Source: Acidobacteriaceae bacterium
GTDB taxonomy: Bacteria > Acidobacteriota > Terriglobia > Bryobacterales > Bryobacteraceae
DNA length: 9,756 nt
Direction of reading: 5' to 3'
Assembly (NCBI GenBank): GCA_019246575.1
Contig: JAFAQG010000377.1
Span: 1-9,756 of the forward strand
This document shows positions 1 through 6,951 of the stretch, one piece after another. The position numbers were made by a program, and so were the translations under genes. The number at the start of each line of letters is the position of its first letter. The stretch's first letter is position 1. The notes beneath the pieces are model-generated. The model did not search any database. It saw nothing but the letters and a program-made list of their open reading frames with translations, and was not told the origin of the DNA.

Positions 1-121
1 ACATAGGAGCCATTTGTCGCGCATTTTTGTCATGCCCGTGAATCTCCCAATCCCTTACAGATGTCGCAGTACTCCGTAACATGCCAACTACGAAGACCAA
101 CATCAAAGGACACAACGGACG
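1..121. other. Leader region upstream of the glycan operon
   Basis: No confident gene is seen here. A Shine-Dalgarno-like AAAGGA at 105-110 lies 11 bases before the ATG at 122, slightly long but usable. TTGTCA at 27-32 resembles a -35 box, but no convincing -10 element sits 16-18 bases downstream, so no promoter is called. On the minus strand an ATG at 33-31 with GGGAG about 10 bases upstream opens a short frame (MTKMRDKWLLC) to the left edge. It could be the first codons of a divergent gene, but eleven codons are too few to decide. Confidence 0.4.
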
Positions 122-1237
122 ATGAAGGGAACCGTTCTTATTACAGGCGGTGCTGGATTTATTGGATCTCACGTTGCTTCAGAATTACTCAGGAAGGGAT
201 ATCAAGTAAGAGTTCTCGACAGTCTTGTCACCCAAGTGCATGGCGATAACCCGGCACGCCCCTCTTACCTTCCGAAAGATGCCGAGCTCATCCTCGGCGA
301 TGTGCGAAATCCGGATATCCTCGACCATGCGCTCTCCGGTGTGGATGCCGTCTATCATCTTGTGGCTTTGGTCGGCGTCGGCCAGAGCATGTACCAGATC
401 GCCGAATACACGAGCGTAAATAATCTCGGCACCGCTGTGTTGCTCGAGCGCCTTGTAAAGAATCGAGTCAGTAAGTTGATCGTCGCCTCCAGCATGAGCG
501 TGTATGGCGAAGGTCTATATGTCACGCCCGGCGGAAAGCCCTACAGCAACGCTTGGCGCGCCGCTCACCAATTGAAGGCGCACGAATGGGAAATGCGAAC
601 GCCTGACGGCACGCCACTTCGCCCGGTGCCGACGCCCGAATCGAAACAGCCTTCGCTTGCCTCCGTCTACGCTCTTTCGAAATACGATCAGGAGCAGATG
701 TGCTTGATGGTGGGCCGCGCCTACGGCGTACCTACCGTCGCTCTCCGCTTTTTTAACGTTTATGGGCCCTATCAATCCCTGTCGAATCCTTACACGGGTG
801 TGCTTGCAATCTTCGCATCCCGACTTATGAACGGACAACGGCCGATCATTTTTGAGGATGGCCGGCAATTGCGCGATTTTGTCAGCGTGTACGACGTTGC
901 CCAGGCTTGCCGACTCGCGCTCGAGGTAGACAACGCCAAGGATCACGTCTTCAATGTAGGTAGCGGACACACTATCACCGTTCAGGCTGTCGCGAACGCT
1001 CTGGCGAAGGTTTTGGGCAAGCAAATTGAGCCCGAGATTACCGGCAGTTACCGTGTCGGCGATATCCGGCACTGCTTCCCGGATATCAGTCTCGCGCGGA
1101 AAATCCTTGGTTACGAGCCGGCAGTCACGCTCGAAAGAGGCATGCGCGATCTCGCCGATTGGCTCGATCAGCAGACCGCGCATGATCGCTTCAACGAGAT
1201 GCGAGCTGAATTGACGGCTCGCGGGTTGGTCGTCTAA
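122..1237 (+). CDS. NAD-dependent epimerase/dehydratase, extended SDR, dTDP-L-rhamnose 4-epimerase-like
   Basis: This is an extended short-chain dehydrogenase acting on a nucleotide sugar in the cytoplasm. The Rossmann dinucleotide motif GGAGFIG is at residues 9-15. The catalytic Ser region ASSMSVYG is at 122-129 and the YxxxK pair is Y183/K187. A long insert at about 131-180, ending in the PVPTPES segment, resembles the subgroup containing dTDP-L-rhamnose 4-epimerase-like and UDP-glucose 4-epimerase-like enzymes, as I recall it. Many relatives carry two CPxCG-type knuckles in this insert; here the matching spots read TPGG (135-138) and TPDG (160-163), without cysteines. The 371-residue length suits the subgroup. 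The ATG at 122 puts the Rossmann strand right at the N-terminus, which fixes the start well. The next gene follows after 1 bp. The fold is secure; the exact substrate is not. Confidence 0.9.
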   Translation: MKGTVLITGGAGFIGSHVASELLRKGYQVRVLDSLVTQVHGDNPARPSYLPKDAELILGDVRNPDILDHALSGVDAVYHLVALVGVGQSMYQIAEYTSVNNLGTAVLLERLVKNRVSKLIVASSMSVYGEGLYVTPGGKPYSNAWRAAHQLKAHEWEMRTPDGTPLRPVPTPESKQPSLASVYALSKYDQEQMCLMVGRAYGVPTVALRFFNVYGPYQSLSNPYTGVLAIFASRLMNGQRPIIFEDGRQLRDFVSVYDVAQACRLALEVDNAKDHVFNVGSGHTITVQAVANALAKVLGKQIEPEITGSYRVGDIRHCFPDISLARKILGYEPAVTLERGMRDLADWLDQQTAHDRFNEMRAELTARGLVV

Positions 1238-1238
1238 C

Positions 1239-2300
1239 ATGCCACCCCTGAGTACTCGCTCTGTTCTTATCACCGGCGGCGCGGGATTCATCGGCACCAA
1301 CGTCGCGCGCAGCTATCTCGAAAAAAATCAGCCGGTTCACATCTTCGATAATCTGAGCCGCCCTCACGTCGAGCAGAACGTCCACGATCTGCTGCGAAGT
1401 TATCCCGGAAAAGTTCAGTTCACTCACGCCGATGTGCGGGACCGCCGCGCGATCGAAAAAGCCATCGAAACTGCGGGTTTGATCTATCACTTGGCGGCGC
1501 AAGTGGCCGTGACCACCAGCCTCGAAGATCCCATCGGTGATGTCGAGACCAACCTGATGGGAACGCTTCACGTTCTCGAAGCCGTCCGCAAATCGCACAC
1601 GAGCCCGTCCCTTCTTTTCACTTCCACCAATAAGGTCTACGGACGGCTCGCTTCTGTTCCGGTTTCCGAGCGAAGACGTCGTCATGAGCCGGCGGATGCT
1701 TCTCTTGCACAGAGCGGCATCAGCGAATCGCAGCCCCTAGAGTTTCTTTCGCCTTACGGCTGCTCGAAGGGAAGCGCGGATCAGTACGTCCTCGATTACG
1801 CGCATTCCTACGGAATCCGCGCGTGCGTTTTTCGCATGAGCTGTATTTACGGCACGTACCAAGTAGGGTCGGAGGATCAGGGCTGGGTGGCGCATTTCCT
1901 GCGCCAGGCGCTAAAAGGCGAGCCGATCACCGTCTACGGCGACGGCAAACAGGTACGCGATCTTTTGTTCGTTGACGATCTTGTCCACGCCATGCACCTT
2001 GTGCATGGCAATATGGACCTCGCCGCCGGTCAGGTGTTTAATATCGGCGGCGGTCCGCAAAACAGCTCCAGTCTGCTGGAACTCATCGACGAGATCCGCC
2101 TGCTCACCGGAAACGCCGTCAATGTCGAGTGGGGACCCGAGCGTCTCGCAGATCAGCGCTGGTTCATCGCGGACACGTCCAAAATACACAGTCTGCTCGG
2201 CTGGCGTCCTCACGTCAGCATTCGTGAAGGCCTGCGAACGCTTCACGAGTGGTATCTCAGCCGGGGTTCACTCGTGCAAGCCCAGGTGCAGGTGGCCTGA
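1239..2300 (+). CDS. NAD-dependent epimerase, extended SDR, CDP-paratose 2-epimerase-like
   Basis: This is a second extended SDR enzyme of nucleotide-sugar metabolism, 353 residues. GGAGFIG is at 13-19, the active-site segment TSTNKVYG at 128-135, and the catalytic pair Y173/K177 lies in SPYGCSK. The TSTNKVYG form and the segment EDQGWVAHF (212-220) are typical of the CDP-paratose/CDP-tyvelose 2-epimerase (RfbE) group, rather than GalE or RmlB. The downstream VYGDGKQVRD loop is the usual substrate-binding region. The ATG lies 1 bp after the stop of the first epimerase and no strong Shine-Dalgarno is seen, which suggests translational coupling. The two epimerases share fold and motifs but differ clearly in the middle, so they are different activities rather than a recent duplication. 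The substrate remains a guess: no CDP-sugar 4,6-dehydratase or cytidylyltransferase gene is present in the window. Confidence 0.88.
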   Translation: MPPLSTRSVLITGGAGFIGTNVARSYLEKNQPVHIFDNLSRPHVEQNVHDLLRSYPGKVQFTHADVRDRRAIEKAIETAGLIYHLAAQVAVTTSLEDPIGDVETNLMGTLHVLEAVRKSHTSPSLLFTSTNKVYGRLASVPVSERRRRHEPADASLAQSGISESQPLEFLSPYGCSKGSADQYVLDYAHSYGIRACVFRMSCIYGTYQVGSEDQGWVAHFLRQALKGEPITVYGDGKQVRDLLFVDDLVHAMHLVHGNMDLAAGQVFNIGGGPQNSSSLLELIDEIRLLTGNAVNVEWGPERLADQRWFIADTSKIHSLLGWRPHVSIREGLRTLHEWYLSRGSLVQAQVQVA

Positions 2301-3586
2301 TGCGTTTCGCGCTTATCAATCCGCCCTGGAACTTCGAAGGCAGCATCTACTTTGGTTGTCGTGAACCGCATTTGCCGCTCGAATTCGGCTATTCGAAGGC
2401 TCTCCTCGAGCAGAGCGGGCACGAGGCCCTGATCGTCGATGGTCAGCTCGATAGCCTGGCTTCTTCGGAAATCGTGGCCCGGGTGGCCGCATTCCGGCCC
2501 GATGTAACGGTTGTGACTACGGCGCCGAGTTACCTGTTCTGGCGCTGCGCGCCTCCAGAACTGCGAATCCCTCAACTGCTCTGCGCAGAGCTCCGCCCTA
2601 TTGCAGGCAGGCTCGTAATTGTGGGGCCACACGCGTCCACCACGCCGCGCCCGACGCTCCGCAAAACCCGCGCGGACATTGCTGTACTCGGCGAATGCGA
2701 AGAGATCCTTCCGATGCTCGCCGGACCACTCGAAAATGTCCCGTCCATCGCCTACTTCGAAGCAGACACTGTGCTCGTGCGTGGCCCGAATCGCTCTGCC
2801 GACATGAAGCGCCTTCCTGTCCTGCACTGGCCCGATGAGACAATCGCCAAACACAGGCACCATCACCATCGCTTCGACGCCGGACCCACTGGGCCCGGAG
2901 CGGAAATGGAGGCGTCGCGCGGTTGCCCTTACCACTGCACATTCTGCGCAAAGGACAACTTCCGCAATAACTATCGCAAACGGCCGCTGAACACGATCCT
3001 CGAAGAACTTGACGCATTCCTGAAGCAGGGAGTCGAATACATCTACTTCATCGATGAGATCTTTCTGCCGGACGCTGGGTTGATCGCCGCGCTCGCCGAA
3101 AGAAACGTCAAGATCGGCATCCAGACTCGCATCGATCTTTGGAGTGAAAACGCAATTCAGGCCCTCTCACGCGCAGGATGCGTCTCCATCGAAGCGGGTG
3201 TCGAGAGCATCACGGAAAAAGGCCGCGCGTTTTTGGACAAGAAATGCAAGATGTCGACTGCGGAACTCACGGATCGACTGATCTTCGCAAAAAAGCTGGT
3301 CCCGTTCGTTCAGGCAAATCTGCTTGCCATGACTGAAGATGATACGGATGCAGTCGAGGCCTGGCGTCAACAACTGGAACGCAACGGTGTATGGGCCAAT
3401 AAGCCGGTTCCGTTGTTCCCATATCCGGGTTCGCCCGATTACACCCGCCGGTGGGGCGCGCCCGACGACTTCGCCTGGGAGCGCGCGCACGAAGCTTATT
3501 TGAATGGATTCGATTCCTTCAGCGATATCCAGGAGCAGCGGCCGCAACCGCTCGTCGAACTGGAATTAGCATCGAATGGGCGATAA
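2300..3586 (+). CDS. B12-binding-type radical SAM protein (rhizo-twelve / B12_rSAM_oligo-like)
   Basis: This 428-residue protein has a cobalamin-binding-like Rossmann domain at about 1-145 (opening MRFALINPPW, later IVGPHAST at 107-114 and LGECEE at 130-135). A radical SAM domain follows. The [4Fe-4S] motif CxxxCxxC is Cys209, Cys213 and Cys216 in RGCPYHCTFCAKDN. YIYFIDEIF (247-255) and SIEAGVES (296-303) are typical later strands of the radical SAM barrel. The classical DxHxxG cobalamin ligand motif is absent, as in many proteins of this architecture. A histidine cluster HRHHHH (185-190) precedes the cluster motif. The overall pattern recalls TIGR04295, from memory. The ATG at 2300 overlaps the upstream TGA by 4 bp (ATGA) and has AGGTGG at 2290-2295 before it; an in-frame GTG at 2249 would overlap 52 bp and is less likely. 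The substrate is unknown; sugar or glycan modification is inferred from neighbours. Confidence 0.88.
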   Translation: MRFALINPPWNFEGSIYFGCREPHLPLEFGYSKALLEQSGHEALIVDGQLDSLASSEIVARVAAFRPDVTVVTTAPSYLFWRCAPPELRIPQLLCAELRPIAGRLVIVGPHASTTPRPTLRKTRADIAVLGECEEILPMLAGPLENVPSIAYFEADTVLVRGPNRSADMKRLPVLHWPDETIAKHRHHHHRFDAGPTGPGAEMEASRGCPYHCTFCAKDNFRNNYRKRPLNTILEELDAFLKQGVEYIYFIDEIFLPDAGLIAALAERNVKIGIQTRIDLWSENAIQALSRAGCVSIEAGVESITEKGRAFLDKKCKMSTAELTDRLIFAKKLVPFVQANLLAMTEDDTDAVEAWRQQLERNGVWANKPVPLFPYPGSPDYTRRWGAPDDFAWERAHEAYLNGFDSFSDIQEQRPQPLVELELASNGR

Positions 3587-4712
3587 AGCACCAGAAGCAG
3601 AGCTACGCGCATTGAGAGTTCTGATGACCACCGATGCCGTCGGCGGCGTGTGGCAATACTCAATCGATCTCATAGCCGGACTAATGGCAAGTGGAGCAGA
3701 GATTCTGCTGGCGAGTATGGGGCCCCGGCCTACGGCTGCGCAAAGACAGCAGCTCGCGGCTATCGCCCGCGCCTCTTTCGTCGAAAGCGATTACGCGCTG
3801 GAGTGGATGCCGAATCCCTGGCGCGATGTCGATGCTTGCGGCGAATGGCTGCTTCATCTCGAATCCGACTTCAAGCCGCACATCGTTCATCTCAACGGCT
3901 ACCGCCACGCTGCCTTCGCGTGGAAAGCGCCGGTTCTGGTTGTGGCTCACTCCTGCGTCTTCTCCTGGTGGCGAGCGGTGCACGGCTGCGCACCAGGTGA
4001 CGAGTGGACAGAATACAAGCGACGTGTCACCTCTGGGCTAAACGCCGCGACAGCCGTCGCCGCACCCTCGCTATTCATGGCCCGCGCCCTCGAAAATGAG
4101 TACGGATTTCCCGCGGAACACGTCCAGGTGATTCACAACTTCAGCAAAATGCAACCATACAACGGCGCAGTCAAACGGCCCGTCATTCTGGCGGCCGGAC
4201 GCCTCTGGGATCAAGCCAAAAATGTGCAATTGCTCGACAACATCGCCCGGCGGCTAGATTGGCCCGTCTACGTCGCCGGCAACAATAACGGACCGCACGG
4301 TTCAACCCAGCGCGGTACCAATGTCCATCTACTCGGGAATCTTGCCTACCCGGAACTGCTCGATCAATACGAACGCGCAAGCATTTTCGTCCATCCGGCA
4401 GTGTATGAGCCGTTTGGTCTGTCCGTTCTCGAAGCCGCTCGCTCGCGCTGCTGCCTCGTGTTGTCGGATATTCCGAGCCTCCGCGAATTGTGGAGCGACG
4501 CCGCAATCTTCGCGAACGCCCGCGACCCCGATTCCTGGGTATCGCAGCTGAATGCGCTAACTCGCGAGGCTCAACTGCGCCATGAATTCGCCGGCCGCGC
4601 GTTCACGCGCTCACAACGATTCTGCACGGAGTCGTCCATCACCGAATACCTGAAGTTTTACCGGACGCTCGCGGCAAGCAACACTACGCGACCCGAAGAA
4701 GCAGCAGCGTGA
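3576..4712 (+). CDS. Glycosyltransferase family 4, GT-B fold
   Basis: This is a retaining-type GT4 glycosyltransferase of 378 residues, expected to be cytoplasmic or loosely membrane-bound. The N-terminal acceptor domain starts with VLMTTDAVGGVWQYS (15-29), the glycine-rich loop common to GT4 enzymes. The C-terminal donor domain has ILAAGRLWDQAKN (204-216). The EX7E donor-site motif is E278-PFGLSVL-E286, followed by LSDIPSLRELW. The reading frame overlaps the radical SAM gene by 11 bp. The ATG at 3576 gives a short charged N-terminal extension of about 13 residues; an ATG at 3624 (Met17) would cut into the first beta strand, so 3576 is preferred although its Shine-Dalgarno is weak. Sugar donor and acceptor cannot be read from the sequence. 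It is clearly separate from the three CgeB-like transferases that follow. Confidence 0.9.
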   Translation: MGDKAPEAELRALRVLMTTDAVGGVWQYSIDLIAGLMASGAEILLASMGPRPTAAQRQQLAAIARASFVESDYALEWMPNPWRDVDACGEWLLHLESDFKPHIVHLNGYRHAAFAWKAPVLVVAHSCVFSWWRAVHGCAPGDEWTEYKRRVTSGLNAATAVAAPSLFMARALENEYGFPAEHVQVIHNFSKMQPYNGAVKRPVILAAGRLWDQAKNVQLLDNIARRLDWPVYVAGNNNGPHGSTQRGTNVHLLGNLAYPELLDQYERASIFVHPAVYEPFGLSVLEAARSRCCLVLSDIPSLRELWSDAAIFANARDPDSWVSQLNALTREAQLRHEFAGRAFTRSQRFCTESSITEYLKFYRTLAASNTTRPEEAAA

Positions 4713-5851
4713 AGCTCCGCGTCGCGATGTTCTATCACTCGCTGGTCTCCGATTGGAACCACGGCAATGCCCATTTTCTTCGTGGCGTCGCATCAGACGT
4801 AAAAGCGCGCGGTCACGAAGTCCGGATCTATGAGCCTGCGGATGGCTGGAGCCGCCAGAACCTTGTTGGCGATCATGGCCCTGAAGCGATTTGCAAATTC
4901 GAGCGCGCGTTCCCGCATCTACGGAGCACGCCCTATCGTCTCGGCCCCGACTTCATAGACCGCGAGCTGGAAGACGTCGATCTCGCGCTCGTCCACGAAT
5001 GGAATGATGCCGAATTAGTCTCTGCAGTCGGTCGGCATCGCCGTCGCAACCGGCATATTCGCGTCCTCTTTCACGACACGCATCACCGGGCCGTCACTGC
5101 GCCTTATGAGCTCCGTCGCTTCAATCTCGCAGAGTACGATGGCGTACTCGCGTACGGTGCTTCCCTTAAGCACGCTTATGAGCGCCTCGGTTGGGGCAGG
5201 CAGGTTCACGTCTGGCACGAAGCCGCCGATGTCCGTACCTTTTACCCCCGCAAAGCAGAGACGAAAACAGGCGACGTTGTCTGGATCGGCAACTGGGGCG
5301 ACGAAGAGCGCACGAACGAACTGCGCGAGTTCTTCATCCATCCTGCAAACAGCGCGCGTCTCAAAGCCGAGGTTTACGGCGTCCGCTATCCCGATTCTGC
5401 GATTCACGAGCTTGCGTCCGCGTCGATCGCGCATCGCGGCTGGCTGCCGAACTTTGAAGTGCCCCATGTCTTTGCCCGCTTTCGGGCCACCGTTCACATA
5501 CCGCGCCGCCCTTACACACGCCAATTGCCGGGCATTCCTACGATTCGCCCGTTCGAAGCACTTGCATGCGGGATCCCGCTCGTCTCGGCGCCCTGGGACG
5601 ACACCGAAGGCCTATTTCGGATCGGCGAAGATTTCCTGATGGCATGCAACGGATCCGAAATGCAGCACCACTTGCAGGCCGTCGTGAACGATCACGGGTT
5701 GGCAGAATCGCTGGCCGAAAACGGCCTTGAGACCATTCGAACACGCCATACCTGCGCGCATCGCGTTGATGAGCTCTTCAAAATTTACAGCGATATGAAA
5801 GCCGTGACACAGAACGACTCCACCCCTGTTTCGGTCGAGGCCCAGGCATGA
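4709..5851 (+). CDS. CgeB-like glycosyltransferase (GT-B), first of three
   Basis: This 380-residue GT-B glycosyltransferase resembles the CgeB / Glyco_trans_1_2 group. The N-terminus carries FYHSLVSDWNHGNAHFLRGV (8-27), which aligns by eye with the openings of the next two proteins. VVWIGNWGDEER (190-201) starts the donor domain, and TIRPFEALACGIPLVSAPWD (278-297) is the conserved donor-binding segment. At the position where the next two proteins have DVD or DID, this one has HDTHH (122-126). The start is GTG at 4709, forming a GTGA overlap with the preceding stop; a later ATG at 4727 (Met7) would remove part of the first strand. It is the most divergent of the three and probably uses a different donor or acceptor. 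The general transferase class is firm; the linkage made is unknown. Confidence 0.85.
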   Translation: MKLRVAMFYHSLVSDWNHGNAHFLRGVASDVKARGHEVRIYEPADGWSRQNLVGDHGPEAICKFERAFPHLRSTPYRLGPDFIDRELEDVDLALVHEWNDAELVSAVGRHRRRNRHIRVLFHDTHHRAVTAPYELRRFNLAEYDGVLAYGASLKHAYERLGWGRQVHVWHEAADVRTFYPRKAETKTGDVVWIGNWGDEERTNELREFFIHPANSARLKAEVYGVRYPDSAIHELASASIAHRGWLPNFEVPHVFARFRATVHIPRRPYTRQLPGIPTIRPFEALACGIPLVSAPWDDTEGLFRIGEDFLMACNGSEMQHHLQAVVNDHGLAESLAENGLETIRTRHTCAHRVDELFKIYSDMKAVTQNDSTPVSVEAQA

Positions 5852-6951
5852 GAATCGCTTTTTGGGGTTCCAGTCTGGTTTCCGCCTACTGGAACGGCGC
5901 CGCCACGTATTATCGCGGCATTCTCCGCGCGCTCGCGCACGCCGGAAACGAGATCACGTTCCTTGAGCCCGACGCATATGATCGCCAAGAACACCGCGAT
6001 ATCGACGACCCGGATTGGGCACGCATCGTGGTCTACAACCCACATGACAGGCGCGTAGTGAATCACCATCTCGCCTCCTGCGCGAATTTCGACATTGTCG
6101 TGAAGGCGAGCGGCGTCGGCGTGCTCGACGAATTTCTTGAAGCGAAAATTTCAAACCTCCCGAGGCCGATTTGTAGAGTGTTTTGGGACGTCGACGCGCC
6201 CGCCACACTCGATCGCATCGCCGCGAACAGTCAGGATCCTTTCCACTGCACACTACCGCGTTTCGATGTCGTGTTCACCTATGGCGGCGGCCGGCCCGTG
6301 ACCGACCGCTATCGTGAGCTGGGCGCACGCGAATGCCTTCCCATCTACAATGCGCTCGATCCTGACGTGCATCACCCGGTTCCGCCCGATGCCCGCTTTC
6401 ATTGCGATTTATCTTTCCTCGGCAATCGCCTGCCCGACCGCGAAGCGCGTGTCGAAGAATTCTTTCTGAAAGCCGCGACACTCGCTCCCTCACAGCGGTT
6501 CCTCCTAGGCGGCAACGGCTGGGCCGACAAGCCGCGCCCGGCGAACGTATCCTATGTCGGTCACGTGTATACGGCCGATCACAACGCGTTCAACTGCTCC
6601 TCGCGCATCGTCCTGAACATCAGTCGCGAGAGCATGGCACGGTACGGGTTCTCTCCTGCCACGCGCGTCTTCGAAGCCGCCGGCGCCGCCGCCTGCCTCG
6701 TCACGGATTTCTGGGATGGTATCGATCATTTTCTCCAGCCCGGTAAGGAAATACTTGTCGCCGGTTCCGGCGAGGAGGTCGCCCCGATCGTCCGGGAACT
6801 CACGCCGGCTCAGGCGCGCACCATCGGAGACGCAGCACGACAGCGAGTTCTCGCCGATCACACCTACCGTCAACGTGCAGCACTCGTAAACTCCGTCCTG
6901 GCGGATAGGGTCGCTTCGCTCGCGACAGGCGCGCTAGAGCTCCCCGCATGA
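5848..6951 (+). CDS. CgeB-like glycosyltransferase (GT-B), second of three
   Basis: This 367-residue protein starts MRIAFWGSSLVSAYWNGAAT, close in pattern to the following gene product. Other shared landmarks are the ITFLEPD strand (36-42), WDVDAPATL (113-121), DLSFLGNRLPDRE (187-199), and FSPATRVFEAAGAAACLVTD (268-287), the last being the donor-binding region of the Glyco_trans_1_2 type. The ATG overlaps the upstream TGA by 4 bp and has GAGG at 5837-5840, seven bases before it, one of the better ribosome sites in the operon. No signal peptide or membrane segment is seen, consistent with cytoplasmic assembly of a glycan. The original CgeB is a Bacillus spore-coat glycosylation factor, but the domain is widespread and no sporulation role is implied. 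Donor and acceptor are unknown. Confidence 0.86.
   Translation: MRIAFWGSSLVSAYWNGAATYYRGILRALAHAGNEITFLEPDAYDRQEHRDIDDPDWARIVVYNPHDRRVVNHHLASCANFDIVVKASGVGVLDEFLEAKISNLPRPICRVFWDVDAPATLDRIAANSQDPFHCTLPRFDVVFTYGGGRPVTDRYRELGARECLPIYNALDPDVHHPVPPDARFHCDLSFLGNRLPDREARVEEFFLKAATLAPSQRFLLGGNGWADKPRPANVSYVGHVYTADHNAFNCSSRIVLNISRESMARYGFSPATRVFEAAGAAACLVTDFWDGIDHFLQPGKEILVAGSGEEVAPIVRELTPAQARTIGDAARQRVLADHTYRQRAALVNSVLADRVASLATGALELPA

Noticed and set aside
14..60. Promoter-like TTGTCG/TTGTCA boxes at 14-19 and 27-32
   Set aside because: No -10 hexamer with more than three matches lies at the right distance, so calling a promoter would be guesswork.
61..249. Plus-strand 62-codon frame starting at position 61 upstream of the first epimerase
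   Set aside because: It mostly overlaps the well-supported epimerase in another frame, has no recognisable motif, and lacks a convincing ribosome site.
515..1300. Long minus-strand open frame of 261 codons across the two epimerases
   Set aside because: It is antisense to genes with intact catalytic motifs, and its translation shows no domain; GC-rich codons often leave such frames open.
122..2300. The two adjacent epimerases as a recent tandem duplication
   Set aside because: They share the fold and the GGAGFIG and YxxxK motifs, but differ in the central insert and signature segments, which fit different SDR subgroups.
2848..2871. Histidine run in the radical SAM gene as an engineered His-tag
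   Set aside because: It is internal, interrupted by Arg, lies just before the cluster motif and has normal codon use, so it is a native part of the protein.
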